Assembly: GCF_015244745.1 (NCBI RefSeq)
Contig: NZ_JABCQI010000006.1
Location: 62,001-126,000 of the forward strand
Direction of reading: 5' to 3'
Source of the DNA: Gluconobacter cadivus
GTDB taxonomy: Bacteria; Pseudomonadota; Alphaproteobacteria; Acetobacterales; Acetobacteraceae
DNA: 64,000 nucleotides
Part shown: positions 1 to 10,221 of the stretch, in pieces
Layout of the letters: each line of letters begins with the position of its first letter
Position numbering within the stretch: the stretch's first letter is position 1
Made by a program: the position numbers and the translations under genes
The notes under the pieces: model-generated
Told to the model about the DNA's origin: nothing
Database searches by the model: none
What the model saw: the letters and a program-made list of their open reading frames with translations, nothing else

Positions 1-363
1 GATTTCTTTGGTTGTTAGATATCATTGGGATAAGTGATTATACGAATAATATTTATAATAATTTCTACATTTCTGACTTCGCCCCGACATCTATTTCGAA
101 ATCCCAATATATACAAAGAGGCTATTGATTATTTCTACGCAACTTAAGTCCGGGATCGAATACGTTAGTCTTATGCTTGACGAATATTGCGATGTCGGGT
201 TATTTGTGATGTTATAACGTAATGATAGCCACCGAAAATAAAGTGTTTCGACGCGAGTTAACATACTAAAATTCGTTAAACAAGGAACGGGAATTATTAC
301 AATGTAAAACGTCAAGTAAAGTTATGTTTCCGTATCTTTAAGGTTCTTAATTCGGGTTTATTT
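1..363. other. AT-rich upstream region, no gene seen
   Basis: This stretch is AT-rich and has no convincing reading frame. A 74-codon frame on the minus strand has no plausible ribosome site and unnatural composition, so I treat it as chance. The region presumably holds the promoter of the S46 peptidase gene; no clear -35/-10 pair or operator could be assigned. Confidence 0.5.
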
Positions 364-2451
364 ATGAGAAAAAAATCAATTTTGTTTGCAATTATTCCTG
401 CGTTTATTGGATCTGCTCAGGCTGAAGAAGGCATGTGGACGTTTGATCATTTGCCTATTCGGCAGATGAAGCAGCAATATGGGTTTGAACCCTCTGTCGA
501 ATGGATTAACCATGTCATTCAGTCTTCGGCACGCTTGGCGGAAGGCTGCTCTGCCTCGTTCGTATCAGGTGATGGTTTGGTGATGACAAATCATCATTGT
601 GCCAATACGTGTCTCACGGATCTGTCTGACAAAAATCACGATTATTTCCATGATGGTTTCTCGGCTCGAGAGGTCTCAAAAGAGCCTCAGTGTCCGGGGA
701 TGGAACTGGATCGTCTGGATCAGGTGAAAGATGTAACGGGTCGTGTCGCAGAAATGACCGCAGGAAAACATGGTGCGGAATATGGCAAAGCTTTGCAGGT
801 TGCCAATAGTGTCCTGACCAAGGAATGCGCGCTGGGTGATGCCTCACACTGGCGTTGCGATGTCGTGACACTCTATCATGGTGGACAGACGGCGCTTTAT
901 CGTTACCGCCGTTATCAGGATATCCGTCTCGTGATGGCGCCCGATCAGGATATAGCATTCTTTGGTGGTGATCCCGATAACTTTACATTCCCGCGTTATG
1001 ATATTGATCTATCGATGCTGCGGGTGTTTGAAGACGGCAAGCCGGTTCATACGCCGTTTTTTAAATTCGATCCAAAGGGCCCCAAGGCTGGTGATCTGGT
1101 TTTCACATCCGGAAACCCAGGACGCACACAACGGTCCCTTCCGGCCAGCGCATTGGCATTTCAACGAGATGTCAGTCTGCCAACCATTATTGCTGCTTAT
1201 TCGACCCTTGAAGGAGCGCTGTGGCAGTATTCCAGAGAAAGCAAGACCCACCTAATTGACGCACAAAATACGCTTTTCGGTGTTCAGAACGCACTGAAAT
1301 CTCTGTCTGGTACAGCAAAGGCTTTGCGTGAACCTGAAGTGATAGAAAAGCGCGAGGCGGAAGATCAAGCCCTTCAGGCGTGGATTGACGCAGATGCAGA
1401 ACGTCGCAAGACTTATGGTGATCCGTACAAAAAAGTGGAAGCCGCTCTTGCTGTGCAGCGTCAGTATTATGTGCATGATTTTGCCATAACACGCACAGTT
1501 CATGGTCTGCTGGGGGACGCTGTTATGCTGGTGTCAGCGGCGCATGAACGAAAGAAGCCAGATACAGAGCGTCGGTCCGGTTACCATGATGCGGAATTAG
1601 CCGCACTTGAAACCGAGATCGCTGCGAAAGTGCCGGTGCATACTGAATTGGAAACTACGACTTTGGCGTTAGGTATGACGACCATGCGCCAGATACTCGG
1701 TGAGGATGATGCAGCGGTCCATCTGATTCTGGGAAAAAAAAGCCCGGATGAGCGCGCCGTAGAACTGATACAGGGCACGAAACTGGCGGATCCCGCAGAG
1801 CGTCTCGCGCTTTACAAAGGTGGCGTCAAGGCCATTGAATCATCCAAAGATCCAATGATCGTTCTGGCACGTCACTTAGAGCCGGTTCTGGACACGATCC
1901 GCAATCGCAGCCGTGACCAGATTGAAGCACCGATGCACGAAGCCCAGGGTACGATTGCACGGGCCCAGTTCGCGCGTGCTCAGGCAGAAGGAAAGGCAGA
2001 TACACTTTATCCGGATGCCACGTTCTCGCCGCGACTATCTTACGGCACAGTTAAAGGCTTCCAGGATGGCGCAAAGGTCATTGCACCCTTCACGGATTTT
2101 GCAGGGATGTACAAACATGCAACGGGCAGTGATCCGTTCCGTCTGCCGCAAGTCTGGTTGGATGCGAAGCCACATCTAAACCTCTCTACGAAGCTTGATT
2201 ATGTGTCGACCAATGACATTGTCGGCGGCAATTCAGGCTCCCCTGTTATTAACCGTCAAGGCGATGTCGTTGGCCTGATTTTTGACGGTAACCTCGATAG
2301 CCTGGCGGGCGATCTTTATTACGACATCGAGCGCAATCGTGCTGTTTCCACGGATACAAGTGCCATCATGGCTGCATTGAGGACGGTGTATCACGCTGAT
2401 GCTCTTGCTGATGAACTTGAGACGGGGAAGCTAAAGTCGCGTCCGGAATAA
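364..2451 (+). CDS. S46 family dipeptidyl-peptidase (DPP7-like), secreted
   Basis: A 695-residue protein of the usual S46 length (about 700). Residues 1-20 form a signal peptide ending SAQA before EEG, so the enzyme should be periplasmic. S46 peptidases remove dipeptides from peptide N-termini using a chymotrypsin-like His/Asp/Ser triad. Visible motifs are TNHHC (residues 75-79, catalytic His), GGDPDNFTFPRYD (201-213) and GGNSGSP (621-627, nucleophile Ser624 by analogy with GDSGGP). Gly642 lies 18 residues after the nucleophile. That is the position which in Porphyromonas enzymes is Gly in DPP7 (hydrophobic P1) and Arg in DPP11 (acidic P1), so I infer hydrophobic P1 preference. It is followed 18 bp later by the moaB-like gene, possibly co-transcribed. 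Confidence 0.9.
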   Translation: MRKKSILFAIIPAFIGSAQAEEGMWTFDHLPIRQMKQQYGFEPSVEWINHVIQSSARLAEGCSASFVSGDGLVMTNHHCANTCLTDLSDKNHDYFHDGFSAREVSKEPQCPGMELDRLDQVKDVTGRVAEMTAGKHGAEYGKALQVANSVLTKECALGDASHWRCDVVTLYHGGQTALYRYRRYQDIRLVMAPDQDIAFFGGDPDNFTFPRYDIDLSMLRVFEDGKPVHTPFFKFDPKGPKAGDLVFTSGNPGRTQRSLPASALAFQRDVSLPTIIAAYSTLEGALWQYSRESKTHLIDAQNTLFGVQNALKSLSGTAKALREPEVIEKREAEDQALQAWIDADAERRKTYGDPYKKVEAALAVQRQYYVHDFAITRTVHGLLGDAVMLVSAAHERKKPDTERRSGYHDAELAALETEIAAKVPVHTELETTTLALGMTTMRQILGEDDAAVHLILGKKSPDERAVELIQGTKLADPAERLALYKGGVKAIESSKDPMIVLARHLEPVLDTIRNRSRDQIEAPMHEAQGTIARAQFARAQAEGKADTLYPDATFSPRLSYGTVKGFQDGAKVIAPFTDFAGMYKHATGSDPFRLPQVWLDAKPHLNLSTKLDYVSTNDIVGGNSGSPVINRQGDVVGLIFDGNLDSLAGDLYYDIERNRAVSTDTSAIMAALRTVYHADALADELETGKLKSRPE

Positions 2452-2469
2452 AAGTGGAAAGATAATAAC

Positions 2470-2973
2470 TTGAACAACTCTATACCCGTTCGGATTGCCA
2501 TTCTGACTATTTCAGATAGCCGGAATTTAGAAACCGACATTTCTGGTAAGATCTTGGCCGACAGAGTCATGGAGGCAGGGCACGTTCTTGCGGCTAGGTC
2601 GATTGAAATAGATGATATCAATCGAATTACTGACGCGCTCAATATCATGATCGATAATAAGGATGTTGATGTTATAATTACCACAGGAGGAACTGGATTA
2701 ACCAAACGAGATGTCACTCCGGAAGCATTCGATCTGGTTTTAGATAAATACATTCCCGGTTTTGGAGAGCTGTTTCGAATGTTGTCTTATAAAAAGATAG
2801 GGACCTCTACAATACAATCTAGATCCATGGCGGGAGTGTCCCGTGGGAAATTACTATTTGCGCTTCCCGGATCACCAGGCGCAGTCAAAGATGGGTGGGA
2901 TGATATTTTAAAATATCAGCTAGATAGCAATCACAAACCGTGTAATTTTGTCGAAATTATTTCAAGGATATAA
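2470..2973 (+). CDS. MoaB/MogA-family molybdopterin adenylyltransferase-like protein
   Basis: A 167-residue protein starting at TTG, with a purine-rich stretch (GGAAAG) just upstream. It has the MogA/MoaB fold signatures: TTGGTG (71-76) followed by D-V-T-P-E (81-85), PGFGELFR (96-103), SRSMAG (117-122) and ALPGSPGAV (131-139). The family binds molybdopterin and, in MogA, adenylates it before Mo insertion. Single-domain proteins of this length are MoaB or MogA and I cannot separate them here. It may support the molybdoenzyme at 38.9-41.2 kb. Base composition is more AT-rich than the flanking peptidase gene. Confidence 0.85.
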   Translation: MNNSIPVRIAILTISDSRNLETDISGKILADRVMEAGHVLAARSIEIDDINRITDALNIMIDNKDVDVIITTGGTGLTKRDVTPEAFDLVLDKYIPGFGELFRMLSYKKIGTSTIQSRSMAGVSRGKLLFALPGSPGAVKDGWDDILKYQLDSNHKPCNFVEIISRI

Positions 2974-3012
2974 ATAAACCCGCAACTGTGTCTAAGCGGA
3001 GGAGCTAATGCG

Positions 3013-3462
3013 CTATGGCACTCCGGTTTTGAGGATAGCGATTGTGACGAGACGCCGTGCGATAGCGACGATCATCAGTTTATGTGGTTTACCCCGCTGT
3101 TTCATGCGTTCGGCGGCAGCTTTCAGAACAGGATTATGGCAGGCAGCTGTTAATCCTGCCTGGAACAGCACGTGGTGGAGAGATCTTCCTTCCCCTGAAA
3201 TGACACGTTTTCCGCACATTGCACCACTATCGTGAGCCATTGGCGCAAGTCCGGTCATGGCAGCGGCTTCTGTCGCTGTCATGCGGCCGAGCTCTGGCAT
3301 TTCTGCGAGAAGCATGACGACTGATACCGGGCCGATACCAGGAATGGAACGGAGAAGCTGTGCTTTGGCGGAGAGTTCTTCTGCCTCTGCGATAACGATT
3401 TCAATCCGTTGTTCAAGCTCGCGGATCTGGCTTTCGCGAAATACTTTGGGCTGTTGTCCATA
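3013..3462 (-). mobile_element. IS110-family transposase, C-terminal fragment
   Basis: On the minus strand the frame keeps the C-terminal Transposase_20 domain of IS110 transposases: LRSIPGIGPVSV helix-hairpin-helix, then A-A-M-T-G-L-A-P, and the GGR-like region ending in RRLVTIAILKTGVP. The N-terminal DEDD catalytic part is missing. The frame runs into the end of an IS5-family element at 3462/3463, so the fragment was cut by that insertion or by later recombination. The 17 residues at the start of the open frame are encoded by the neighbouring IS end and are not native. Confidence 0.8.
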
Positions 3463-4381
3463 TGGAGGGATCGAAGAACCGTTTGTTGATGTGCCTTGGT
3501 TCTGATTCTGCGATGGCATCCGGTCTGCATTTTGAGCAGATTGGGGGCTGTTACCCGCTGGATGACTACGCGCTCGCGTTGATCGGCTCCAGGAAGAGGA
3601 AGCGGCGCATGTTGTAGACGATATTGGCGAGCCCGATCCTCATGGTGGCCCGGGTAATATCGAAAGTTCGGACGAACAGCCCTGTCTGTGATTTCTGATC
3701 GGCAAAGACGTGCTCGACGCGGGATCGGATCACGGACTTTCCTGCATTGGACCGCTGGATATGGAGTGGCCAGATCCGTTGTGGGGATCGTCCCGTCATC
3801 CTGCCGCTTCGCCTTCATGAACTTCAGTGTCCAGCGCGCATGACGATCCTTGTGCGACAGCTTTGCCGGCTTGTCCTGCCAGTCATCGAGGATACGTCCT
3901 GCCCGGAGGTCGGCGTTCTCAGTGTTCGTATTGCGCTGCTTTGGAGCGGCTATCAATGCTGCATCCAGGATCTGGCCTGACATCGGCAGAGAGCCTGCGT
4001 TCCGCAGGGTTGTATCAAAGCGATTGAACAGACCCTCGATCGCTCCCATCTGCGTCAGGCACTCACGGAACAGCCAGACCGTTTTGGCATCAAGAACACG
4101 ATCTGAAAGCCCCAGCCCAAGGAAGCGCATGGACGACAGGCTATCGTCCGCCCGTGCTTCCATCGGAATAGGCCAGAGCCTCCTCCAGATCAGGACGGAA
4201 CACTGCAAAATCCACAATCTGGGAAAAGGCTTCGAGCTGATCACCAAGCCCGCTCAACCGGGCAAGCCGCTCTTCAACATCAAACAAACCAGACTGCTTC
4301 ATCATCCACGCCCTCAATCAATTCAGGAGAAATGGAATCACACAGATAAACTCAAAACCAGAGGGATTTTCGAACCCTCTA
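3463..4381 (-). mobile_element. Decayed IS5-family element, transposase pseudogene
   Basis: The ends carry the same inverted repeats as the intact copy at 10222-11514 (TGGAGGGATCGAAGAAC at the low-coordinate end; the other end reads TTTTCGAACCCTCT, one base off). The transposase remnant spans about 3566-4302 on the minus strand. Relative to the intact copy it has an internal loss after the ALAYSDGS segment, removing the region with FKILVIQTLNNLSDERTEY, and a second loss between the TDLA segment and RSNAGKSVIRSRVEHVF, plus frame changes. At 919 bp it is about 370 bp shorter than the intact copy and cannot be autonomous. No target duplication is visible. Confidence 0.85.
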
Positions 4382-4429
4382 GCTTATTCAAGCCCGAAAT
4401 TGTCCGGACAGACGGGTCCACCTATTCCC

Positions 4430-5569
<1,140 letters not shown>

Positions 5570-6199
5570 TCATTTGATGGCACTGCGCAGTCTTCGGGCT
5601 GCGTCCTGAGGATCCTCCGCGCCATAGATTCCCCCTCCCACGATAGCAACTTCGGCACCTGCATCCCGAACTGTCACGATTGTAGAAGCATTGATCCCAC
5701 CCGCTACGGCGAATGGAAGCACGCTTCCGGAAATTGTCTTGAGCAGATCAACAATGCTGTACCCAGGTAAAGATTGCTCATCCAATCCCGCATGGAGTTC
5801 GACGTGAGAAACCCCCAGATCTTTTAGTTCGGAAATCCGGGAGAGACGGTTCTGTGGAGGCACACCAATCAAATCAGCAACGACCCGTTTTTGATACGTA
5901 TGTCCGGCTTTAACGGCACCTGCGATCGTAGCATCGTTCGCAAGGGCCAGCACGCCAACGGAGTCAGCCCCCGCTTCAAACGCCATGGTGGCTTCAAGCT
6001 CCCCGGCATCCATTGTTTTATAATCTGCGAAGAGTTCTTTCTCTGGATAAGCAGTCTTGATAGCCCTGAGAACCGCTAAACCCTCTGCTTTGACGAGCGG
6101 TGTACCAATTTCGATAATATCAACATATGGCGCAACCTTTCCCAGCAGAAGGAGAGCATCTCGCGTGCGCAGAAGATCCAAAGCAATCTGAAGTTTCAT
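5570..6199 (-). CDS. hxlA: 3-hexulose-6-phosphate synthase
   Basis: A 209-residue protein of the orotidine-phosphate-decarboxylase superfamily that condenses formaldehyde with ribulose 5-phosphate (ribulose monophosphate pathway). The ATG at 6199 was chosen because it gives the family's normal length and start (MKLQIALDLL); the open frame extends 57 codons further upstream, but that part overlaps hxlB. Visible motifs are ALD (6-8), EIGTP (30-34), the active-site D59-Y-K61-T-M-D64, and the phosphate-binding AVAGGIN and GGGIYG near the C-terminus. The gap to hxlB is 4 bp, so translation is probably coupled. Confidence 0.92.
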   Translation of the reverse strand: MKLQIALDLLRTRDALLLLGKVAPYVDIIEIGTPLVKAEGLAVLRAIKTAYPEKELFADYKTMDAGELEATMAFEAGADSVGVLALANDATIAGAVKAGHTYQKRVVADLIGVPPQNRLSRISELKDLGVSHVELHAGLDEQSLPGYSIVDLLKTISGSVLPFAVAGGINASTIVTVRDAGAEVAIVGGGIYGAEDPQDAARRLRSAIK

Positions 6200-6203
6200 G
6201 ACA

Positions 6204-6782
6204 TTATTCCCAATTTGCGTGACGGGCCCAAAGCACGTCCTTTTCGAGGTGGTTGGCCTGCCAGATGGCATGAAAGAGGCTGTCCAGAACCAGAATGGCC
6301 GCCTGTTCGAACAGCGACCCGGCGTACTGAACCGTGGATCCTCTATGTGAACTTTGCTTCCCAGCAGCATCTATGATGATCGAGACAGTCGCGATCTGGC
6401 TCAAGGGACTGTCCGCTGCTGTGGTCAGGGCAATCACATCTGCTTCCGCACGGACCACTTTACGAGCGATCGCGAGCATACTGTCCGTGCTCCCGGATCC
6501 TGACGGAATAATTACGACATCTCCGTAACTTACGGCCGGTGCCGTTGATTCAGACAGCATGTGGACCTTCAGTCCGAGATGCATGAACCTCATTGCGTTC
6601 ATTCCCATCCCAATGCCACTGCGACCGGCACCTGCAAAATACAGGCGCGGCGCAGATGCGATCATGCGTGCTGCCCTTTTACAGTTCTCAATACGTACAG
6701 AGTGTAAGGCATGAGAAATCTCAGTCACGATTGTCGACAGAGCGTCGGAAACAGCCTTCGTATCGGGCGATATAAACGCCAT
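6204..6782 (-). CDS. hxlB: 6-phospho-3-hexuloisomerase
   Basis: A 192-residue SIS-domain protein that converts hexulose 6-phosphate to fructose 6-phosphate, the second step of the ribulose monophosphate route. Sugar-phosphate isomerase signatures are GAGRSG (51-56) and PSGSGSTDS (93-101), with a C-terminal helix containing FEQAAILVLD. Length matches the family (about 180-200). It is the first gene of the hxlB-hxlA-frmA operon and is divergent from a LysR regulator across a 93-bp gap containing a dyad. Confidence 0.92.
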   Translation of the reverse strand: MAFISPDTKAVSDALSTIVTEISHALHSVRIENCKRAARMIASAPRLYFAGAGRSGIGMGMNAMRFMHLGLKVHMLSESTAPAVSYGDVVIIPSGSGSTDSMLAIARKVVRAEADVIALTTAADSPLSQIATVSIIIDAAGKQSSHRGSTVQYAGSLFEQAAILVLDSLFHAIWQANHLEKDVLWARHANWE

Positions 6783-6816
6783 GCTTCCCCTCCCCTGATT
6801 CTTTTTGATTGACTGG

Positions 6817-6850
6817 CTTATCTGCCCCAGAGCCGTTGCCAGAAGATAAG
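6817..6850. promoter_or_regulatory. Dyad between hxlB and lysR, likely LysR operator
   Basis: Inverted repeat CTTATCT (6817-6823) and AGATAAG (6844-6850), perfect 7-bp arms 20 bp apart, centred in the divergent gap between hxlB and the LysR gene. Dyads in divergent promoter gaps are typical recognition sites of LysR-type regulators. The assignment to this regulator is inferred. Confidence 0.45.
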
Positions 6851-6875
6851 AGAACAGCCAGGATCAAACAAACAA

Positions 6876-7814
6876 ATGAGGTCAATGGTGGGTATCGATC
6901 ATATCAATTTGGCTGGGCTCGATTTGAATCTTCTGATCGCTCTGGATGCTCTTCTGGAAACGGGAAGTGTGACAAAAGCTGGAAAGCTGATGGGGATCGG
7001 CCAATCTGCCATGAGCCATAATTTAGGGCGTCTTCGAACTCTTTTTGGAGACGAACTGTTGACACGACATGCGGGCGGCATGCGACGCACCCCGCGCGCA
7101 GAAGCTCTCCGCCTACCCGTGCGAGAGGCCCTCAGTAGTCTTCAGGCTTTGTTAGGGCGTGAAACACCATTTGATCCAGCCACAGCTGAACGTCTTTTCA
7201 GGATTGCAGTCCCAGACAGTATCGAAATGCTTCTGATGCCTCGATTTCTAGCGTACCTTCAGGAAAAGGCTCCAGGAATTCGCCTGCGCCTACATAACGT
7301 TGATCCTGAATCCGTCCTCAATACGCTAGATGAAAACAAAATCGATCTCGCGATTAGTATAGGACCCTTCAGTGGTGCACAAACCCACCATAAAAGCCGT
7401 CTTTTAATGCGGGATGAATATCTGGTTCTCTTCAATTCTCATATCACAAAATTAAAAACACCACTTTCTCTCGACGATTTTCTTAAATTCCCACATCTGC
7501 TGACAAGCTTGCGACCTGGGGAGCATGGTGTGGTTGATAAGGCCTTGGCGCTCCTGGGATTGAGCCGCTCAATTGCCCTGACAACGCCAAGATTTATGAG
7601 CGTTGCTCCTTTGCTCGTGCAGGCTCCCGTGATAGCGACCATGCACAGCCGCCCTGCGCAAATGCTGGCAAAGATCTTCAATCTTACGACCAGTCCGCCT
7701 CCTGTAGCACTCACAGATGTCAGGATCGACATGATCTGGCATGGATCCTACGGAGACGATCAGGCGCACTGCTGGATACGCGACACGCTATGGAAGATGG
7801 CGCAAATCCCTTAA
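6876..7814 (+). CDS. LysR-type regulator beside the formaldehyde operon
   Basis: A 312-residue LysR protein with an N-terminal winged HTH (LDLNLLIALDALLETGS, about residues 15-31, then SAMSHNLGRLR) and a C-terminal substrate-binding domain. The HTH resembles the NodD/PcpR-type branch (L-N-L-L-I-A-L-D-A-L). It is divergent from hxlB, so it probably controls that operon; the inducer could be formaldehyde or a sugar phosphate, but nothing in the sequence says which. ATG codons at 6876 and 6885 are both possible starts. Confidence 0.88.
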   Translation: MRSMVGIDHINLAGLDLNLLIALDALLETGSVTKAGKLMGIGQSAMSHNLGRLRTLFGDELLTRHAGGMRRTPRAEALRLPVREALSSLQALLGRETPFDPATAERLFRIAVPDSIEMLLMPRFLAYLQEKAPGIRLRLHNVDPESVLNTLDENKIDLAISIGPFSGAQTHHKSRLLMRDEYLVLFNSHITKLKTPLSLDDFLKFPHLLTSLRPGEHGVVDKALALLGLSRSIALTTPRFMSVAPLLVQAPVIATMHSRPAQMLAKIFNLTTSPPPVALTDVRIDMIWHGSYGDDQAHCWIRDTLWKMAQIP

Positions 7815-7846
7815 AAATTTGTTCCTCAGTTATGACGGTATTATTT

Positions 7847-8752
7847 CTAAGAAACAGGAAGATGATATCTCATGGCTTCTACCAACGCTGCAAAAGCTGG
7901 TGAGTGTAATCGCCTGCTGGGATAATACAGATAGGGGCCTTCACACTCTAAGCTCCATTCAGAAAGCACCTCAACCAGTTGTCCCATTTCAATATCGGGC
8001 TTTGCCAGATCATAAGGAACGTAGCCCAACCCAATCCCATCAATAGCAGCACCGAGGACCAACATAGAGTTGCTAAACGTTGTTTGTCCTGCCACACGAA
8101 ATGCGATTTCGCGTCCTGTCGGTTCACGAAACTCCCACTTCAGGTTTCCTCCAGCAGTCGTCATCCGCATATTAATACAGTTATGACGGCGCAAATCATG
8201 AGGCGTTGCAGGGGGCAGATGACGGTGAAAATAATCCGGTGATCCTACGACGCAAAAGCGCCAGTCGGGGCCCACACGCGTCGCGACCATGTCTTTCTCG
8301 ATGGCTTCCCCGATACGGACTCCTGCATCAAAGCGTTCTGCAACGATATCAACAAAAGCGTAATCCATGCTGAATTCGATGTTGATGTCGGGGTATTGTT
8401 GGAGAAATTCGAGAAGTTTAGGTCGAAACACCAGTTCTATGGCCGCATCGGTGCATGTGATACGAATTGATCCGGCAGGCTTGCTACCAAGAGACGCAAC
8501 TGAGTCGAGTTCGGTAGAGACCTGTTCAAGAAGGGGCCCGACACGCTTTTGAAGCTGCTCTCCGGCATCGGTAGTTGCAACATTTCTGGTCGTTCTAGAC
8601 AGCAGGCGAACTCCGAGCCTTTCCTCAAGTCCTCTCACCGTGTGGCTCAAGGCTGAAGGCGTGACACCGAGCTCGGCAGCGGCTCGCGTAAAGCTTCGTT
8701 CCCTGGCAACCGCGAGAAAAGCCGTCAGTTCATTGATATGATCGCGTGGCAT
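7847..8752 (-). CDS. LysR-type transcriptional regulator
   Basis: A 301-residue LysR protein: HTH near residues 8-65 ([35 protein letters not shown]), then a periplasmic-binding-like effector domain ending [15 protein letters not shown], as in the DmlR/PgrR-like branch that often sits beside short-chain dehydrogenases. It is divergent from the cupin-SDR-tautomerase genes and converges with the upstream LysR gene, with 32 bp between their 3' ends. Its closest relative in this window is the LysR at 50308-51258, which also sits by SDR genes. Confidence 0.9.
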   Translation of the reverse strand: MPRDHINELTAFLAVARERSFTRAAAELGVTPSALSHTVRGLEERLGVRLLSRTTRNVATTDAGEQLQKRVGPLLEQVSTELDSVASLGSKPAGSIRITCTDAAIELVFRPKLLEFLQQYPDINIEFSMDYAFVDIVAERFDAGVRIGEAIEKDMVATRVGPDWRFCVVGSPDYFHRHLPPATPHDLRRHNCINMRMTTAGGNLKWEFREPTGREIAFRVAGQTTFSNSMLVLGAAIDGIGLGYVPYDLAKPDIEMGQLVEVLSEWSLECEGPYLYYPSRRLHSPAFAALVEAMRYHLPVS

Positions 8753-8871
8753 TGCTGAGCTTATTTCAAAGGTTCATGCACGTTATATGCTCTAATCGAG
8801 TTCAGCAAGATCCCTTATCGTGTTCGGAACAAGGCCTCGTCCGGCCTGACAGCGAAACACAGGAAATTTTT

Positions 8872-9267
8872 ATGGAAATCTTCCGCGTAGGTCACAAGCC
8901 GTCTTTCAAAGGGCCCGGAGACTGGTTCACAGGCACGGTCCGGGTTGATATGCTTTTCAACCCCGCCGCTCCCGATCGTGTTCAGGGTGCAAACGTGACA
9001 TTTGAACCGGGTGCACGGACAGCCTGGCATACCCACCCACTGGGCCAGACCATTATTGTGACATCAGGCGTTGGTCGCGTACAGAGATGGGACGGCCCCG
9101 TCGAAGAAATCCGTCCTGGCGACGTGGTTTTCTTCGAACCAGGTGAAAAAAATTGGCATGGCGCCGCTCCAGAGACGGCCATGACCCATATCGCGATTCA
9201 GGAAGTCGAGAATGGGAAAGTCGTAGACTGGCTCGAGCACGTCTCTGACGACCAATACGGGCAATAA
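8872..9267 (+). CDS. Cupin-domain protein
   Basis: A 131-residue single-domain cupin. The start at 8872 follows CAGGAAA and gives the family's usual length; the open frame extends to 8746 but would overlap the divergent LysR start. The metal site is visible as H53-x-H55-x3-Q59 (motif 1, with Gln in place of the usual Glu) and H96 in PGEKNWHG (motif 2). Proteins of this kind, often called quercetin-2,3-dioxygenase-like or carboxymuconolactone-associated cupins, commonly neighbour SDR genes. The substrate is unknown. Confidence 0.85.
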   Translation: MEIFRVGHKPSFKGPGDWFTGTVRVDMLFNPAAPDRVQGANVTFEPGARTAWHTHPLGQTIIVTSGVGRVQRWDGPVEEIRPGDVVFFEPGEKNWHGAAPETAMTHIAIQEVENGKVVDWLEHVSDDQYGQ

Positions 9268-9294
9268 GTCAAATATTTATACGGGTGACACATC

Positions 9295-10038
9295 ATGATT
9301 AAAGATAAAGTTGTTCTCATCACTGGTGCATCTGCTGGTATTGGCGAAGCGACGGCGCGGCTTCTGGCACGGCAGGGTGCGAAAGTTGTCCTGGGTGCGC
9401 GCAGAGAAGAGCGTCTAAAGGAGATTGTCAGTGCTATCAAAGACGAGGGCGGCACAGCGACCTACCTCGTGACGGATGTAACGAAGCCGAGTGATAATGA
9501 GGCTTTGGTCAACATGGCCAAAGAAAAATACGGTCGTCTTGATGTTATTTTCCTCAACGCAGGTCTGATGCCGACAGCCCCCGTATCCGCCTTGAAGACA
9601 GACGAATGGAATGCAGCCGTCGACATTAACATCAAAGGCGTTCTGAATGGCGTTGCTGCCGCCATGCCTCATTTTCTGGCACAGAAATACGGTCAGATCA
9701 TTGCCGTTTCCTCAGTGGCCGGTCTCAAAGCATACCCTGGCAGCGCGATCTACGGCGGCACCAAGTGGTTCGTTCGCGATTTCATGGAGGTGCTTCGTAT
9801 GGAGTCAGCCATGGAGGGTAGCAATATTCGTACCTCCACGATTTATCCTGCAGCGGTGAAAACTGAATTGCTCGGCGGCATTTCTGATCCCGGGGCGGCT
9901 GCAGCCATGCAAAAGCTGTACGATCAGCATGCTATCCCACCCGAACGCATTGCCGACGTAGTCTCGTTTGCGATTTCTGCCCCAGCAGACACAACGATCA
10001 ACGAGTTTACAGTAGGGCCAGCCAATCAGGCCTGGTGA
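9295..10038 (+). CDS. Short-chain dehydrogenase/reductase
   Basis: A 247-residue classical SDR. The cofactor motif TGASAGIG lies at residues 10-17, NAG at 88-90, and the catalytic Ser139/140 and Y153-x3-K157 are present. ARR at 36-38 after the second strand suggests NADP preference. It lies 27 bp after the cupin gene and 10 bp before the truncated tautomerase, forming a cupin-SDR-tautomerase operon under the divergent LysR. The substrate cannot be told from sequence. Confidence 0.9.
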   Translation: MIKDKVVLITGASAGIGEATARLLARQGAKVVLGARREERLKEIVSAIKDEGGTATYLVTDVTKPSDNEALVNMAKEKYGRLDVIFLNAGLMPTAPVSALKTDEWNAAVDINIKGVLNGVAAAMPHFLAQKYGQIIAVSSVAGLKAYPGSAIYGGTKWFVRDFMEVLRMESAMEGSNIRTSTIYPAAVKTELLGGISDPGAAAAMQKLYDQHAIPPERIADVVSFAISAPADTTINEFTVGPANQAW

Positions 10039-10048
10039 GGAATCCTCA

Positions 10049-10221
10049 ATGCCGCATATCATCGTGAAGCTTTGGCCAGGTAAATCCGAGCAGCAAAAAC
10101 AGCGTCTGGCGGATGCGATCACCCAGCAAGTTACCGCTATTCTGGGTTATACGGACGATGCGGTCTCGGTTGGTTTCGACGAGGTTGCTTCTTCGGACTG
10201 GCGTGATCAGGTTTATAGACC
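10049..10221 (+). pseudogene. Tautomerase-family protein, 3' end lost to IS insertion
   Basis: The first 58 codons encode a 4-oxalocrotonate-tautomerase-like protein: Pro2 after the start Met (the family's catalytic base), then K-P-G-type turn WPGKS and a helix of about 20 residues, with DDAVSVGFDEV as the second strand. The frame then enters the IS end at 10222, so the last residues read there (after VYRP) are IS-encoded. The missing 3' end is not found beyond the far end of the IS, where an unrelated gene (vapC) begins. Confidence 0.8.

Noticed and set aside
91-315. 74-codon frame on the minus strand
   Set aside because: No ribosome site, unnatural residue composition, in AT-rich DNA upstream of a clear gene.
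6204-6370. N-terminal extension of hexulose-phosphate synthase
   Set aside because: The extra 57 codons overlap hxlB and do not resemble the family; the ATG at 6199 gives the normal length.
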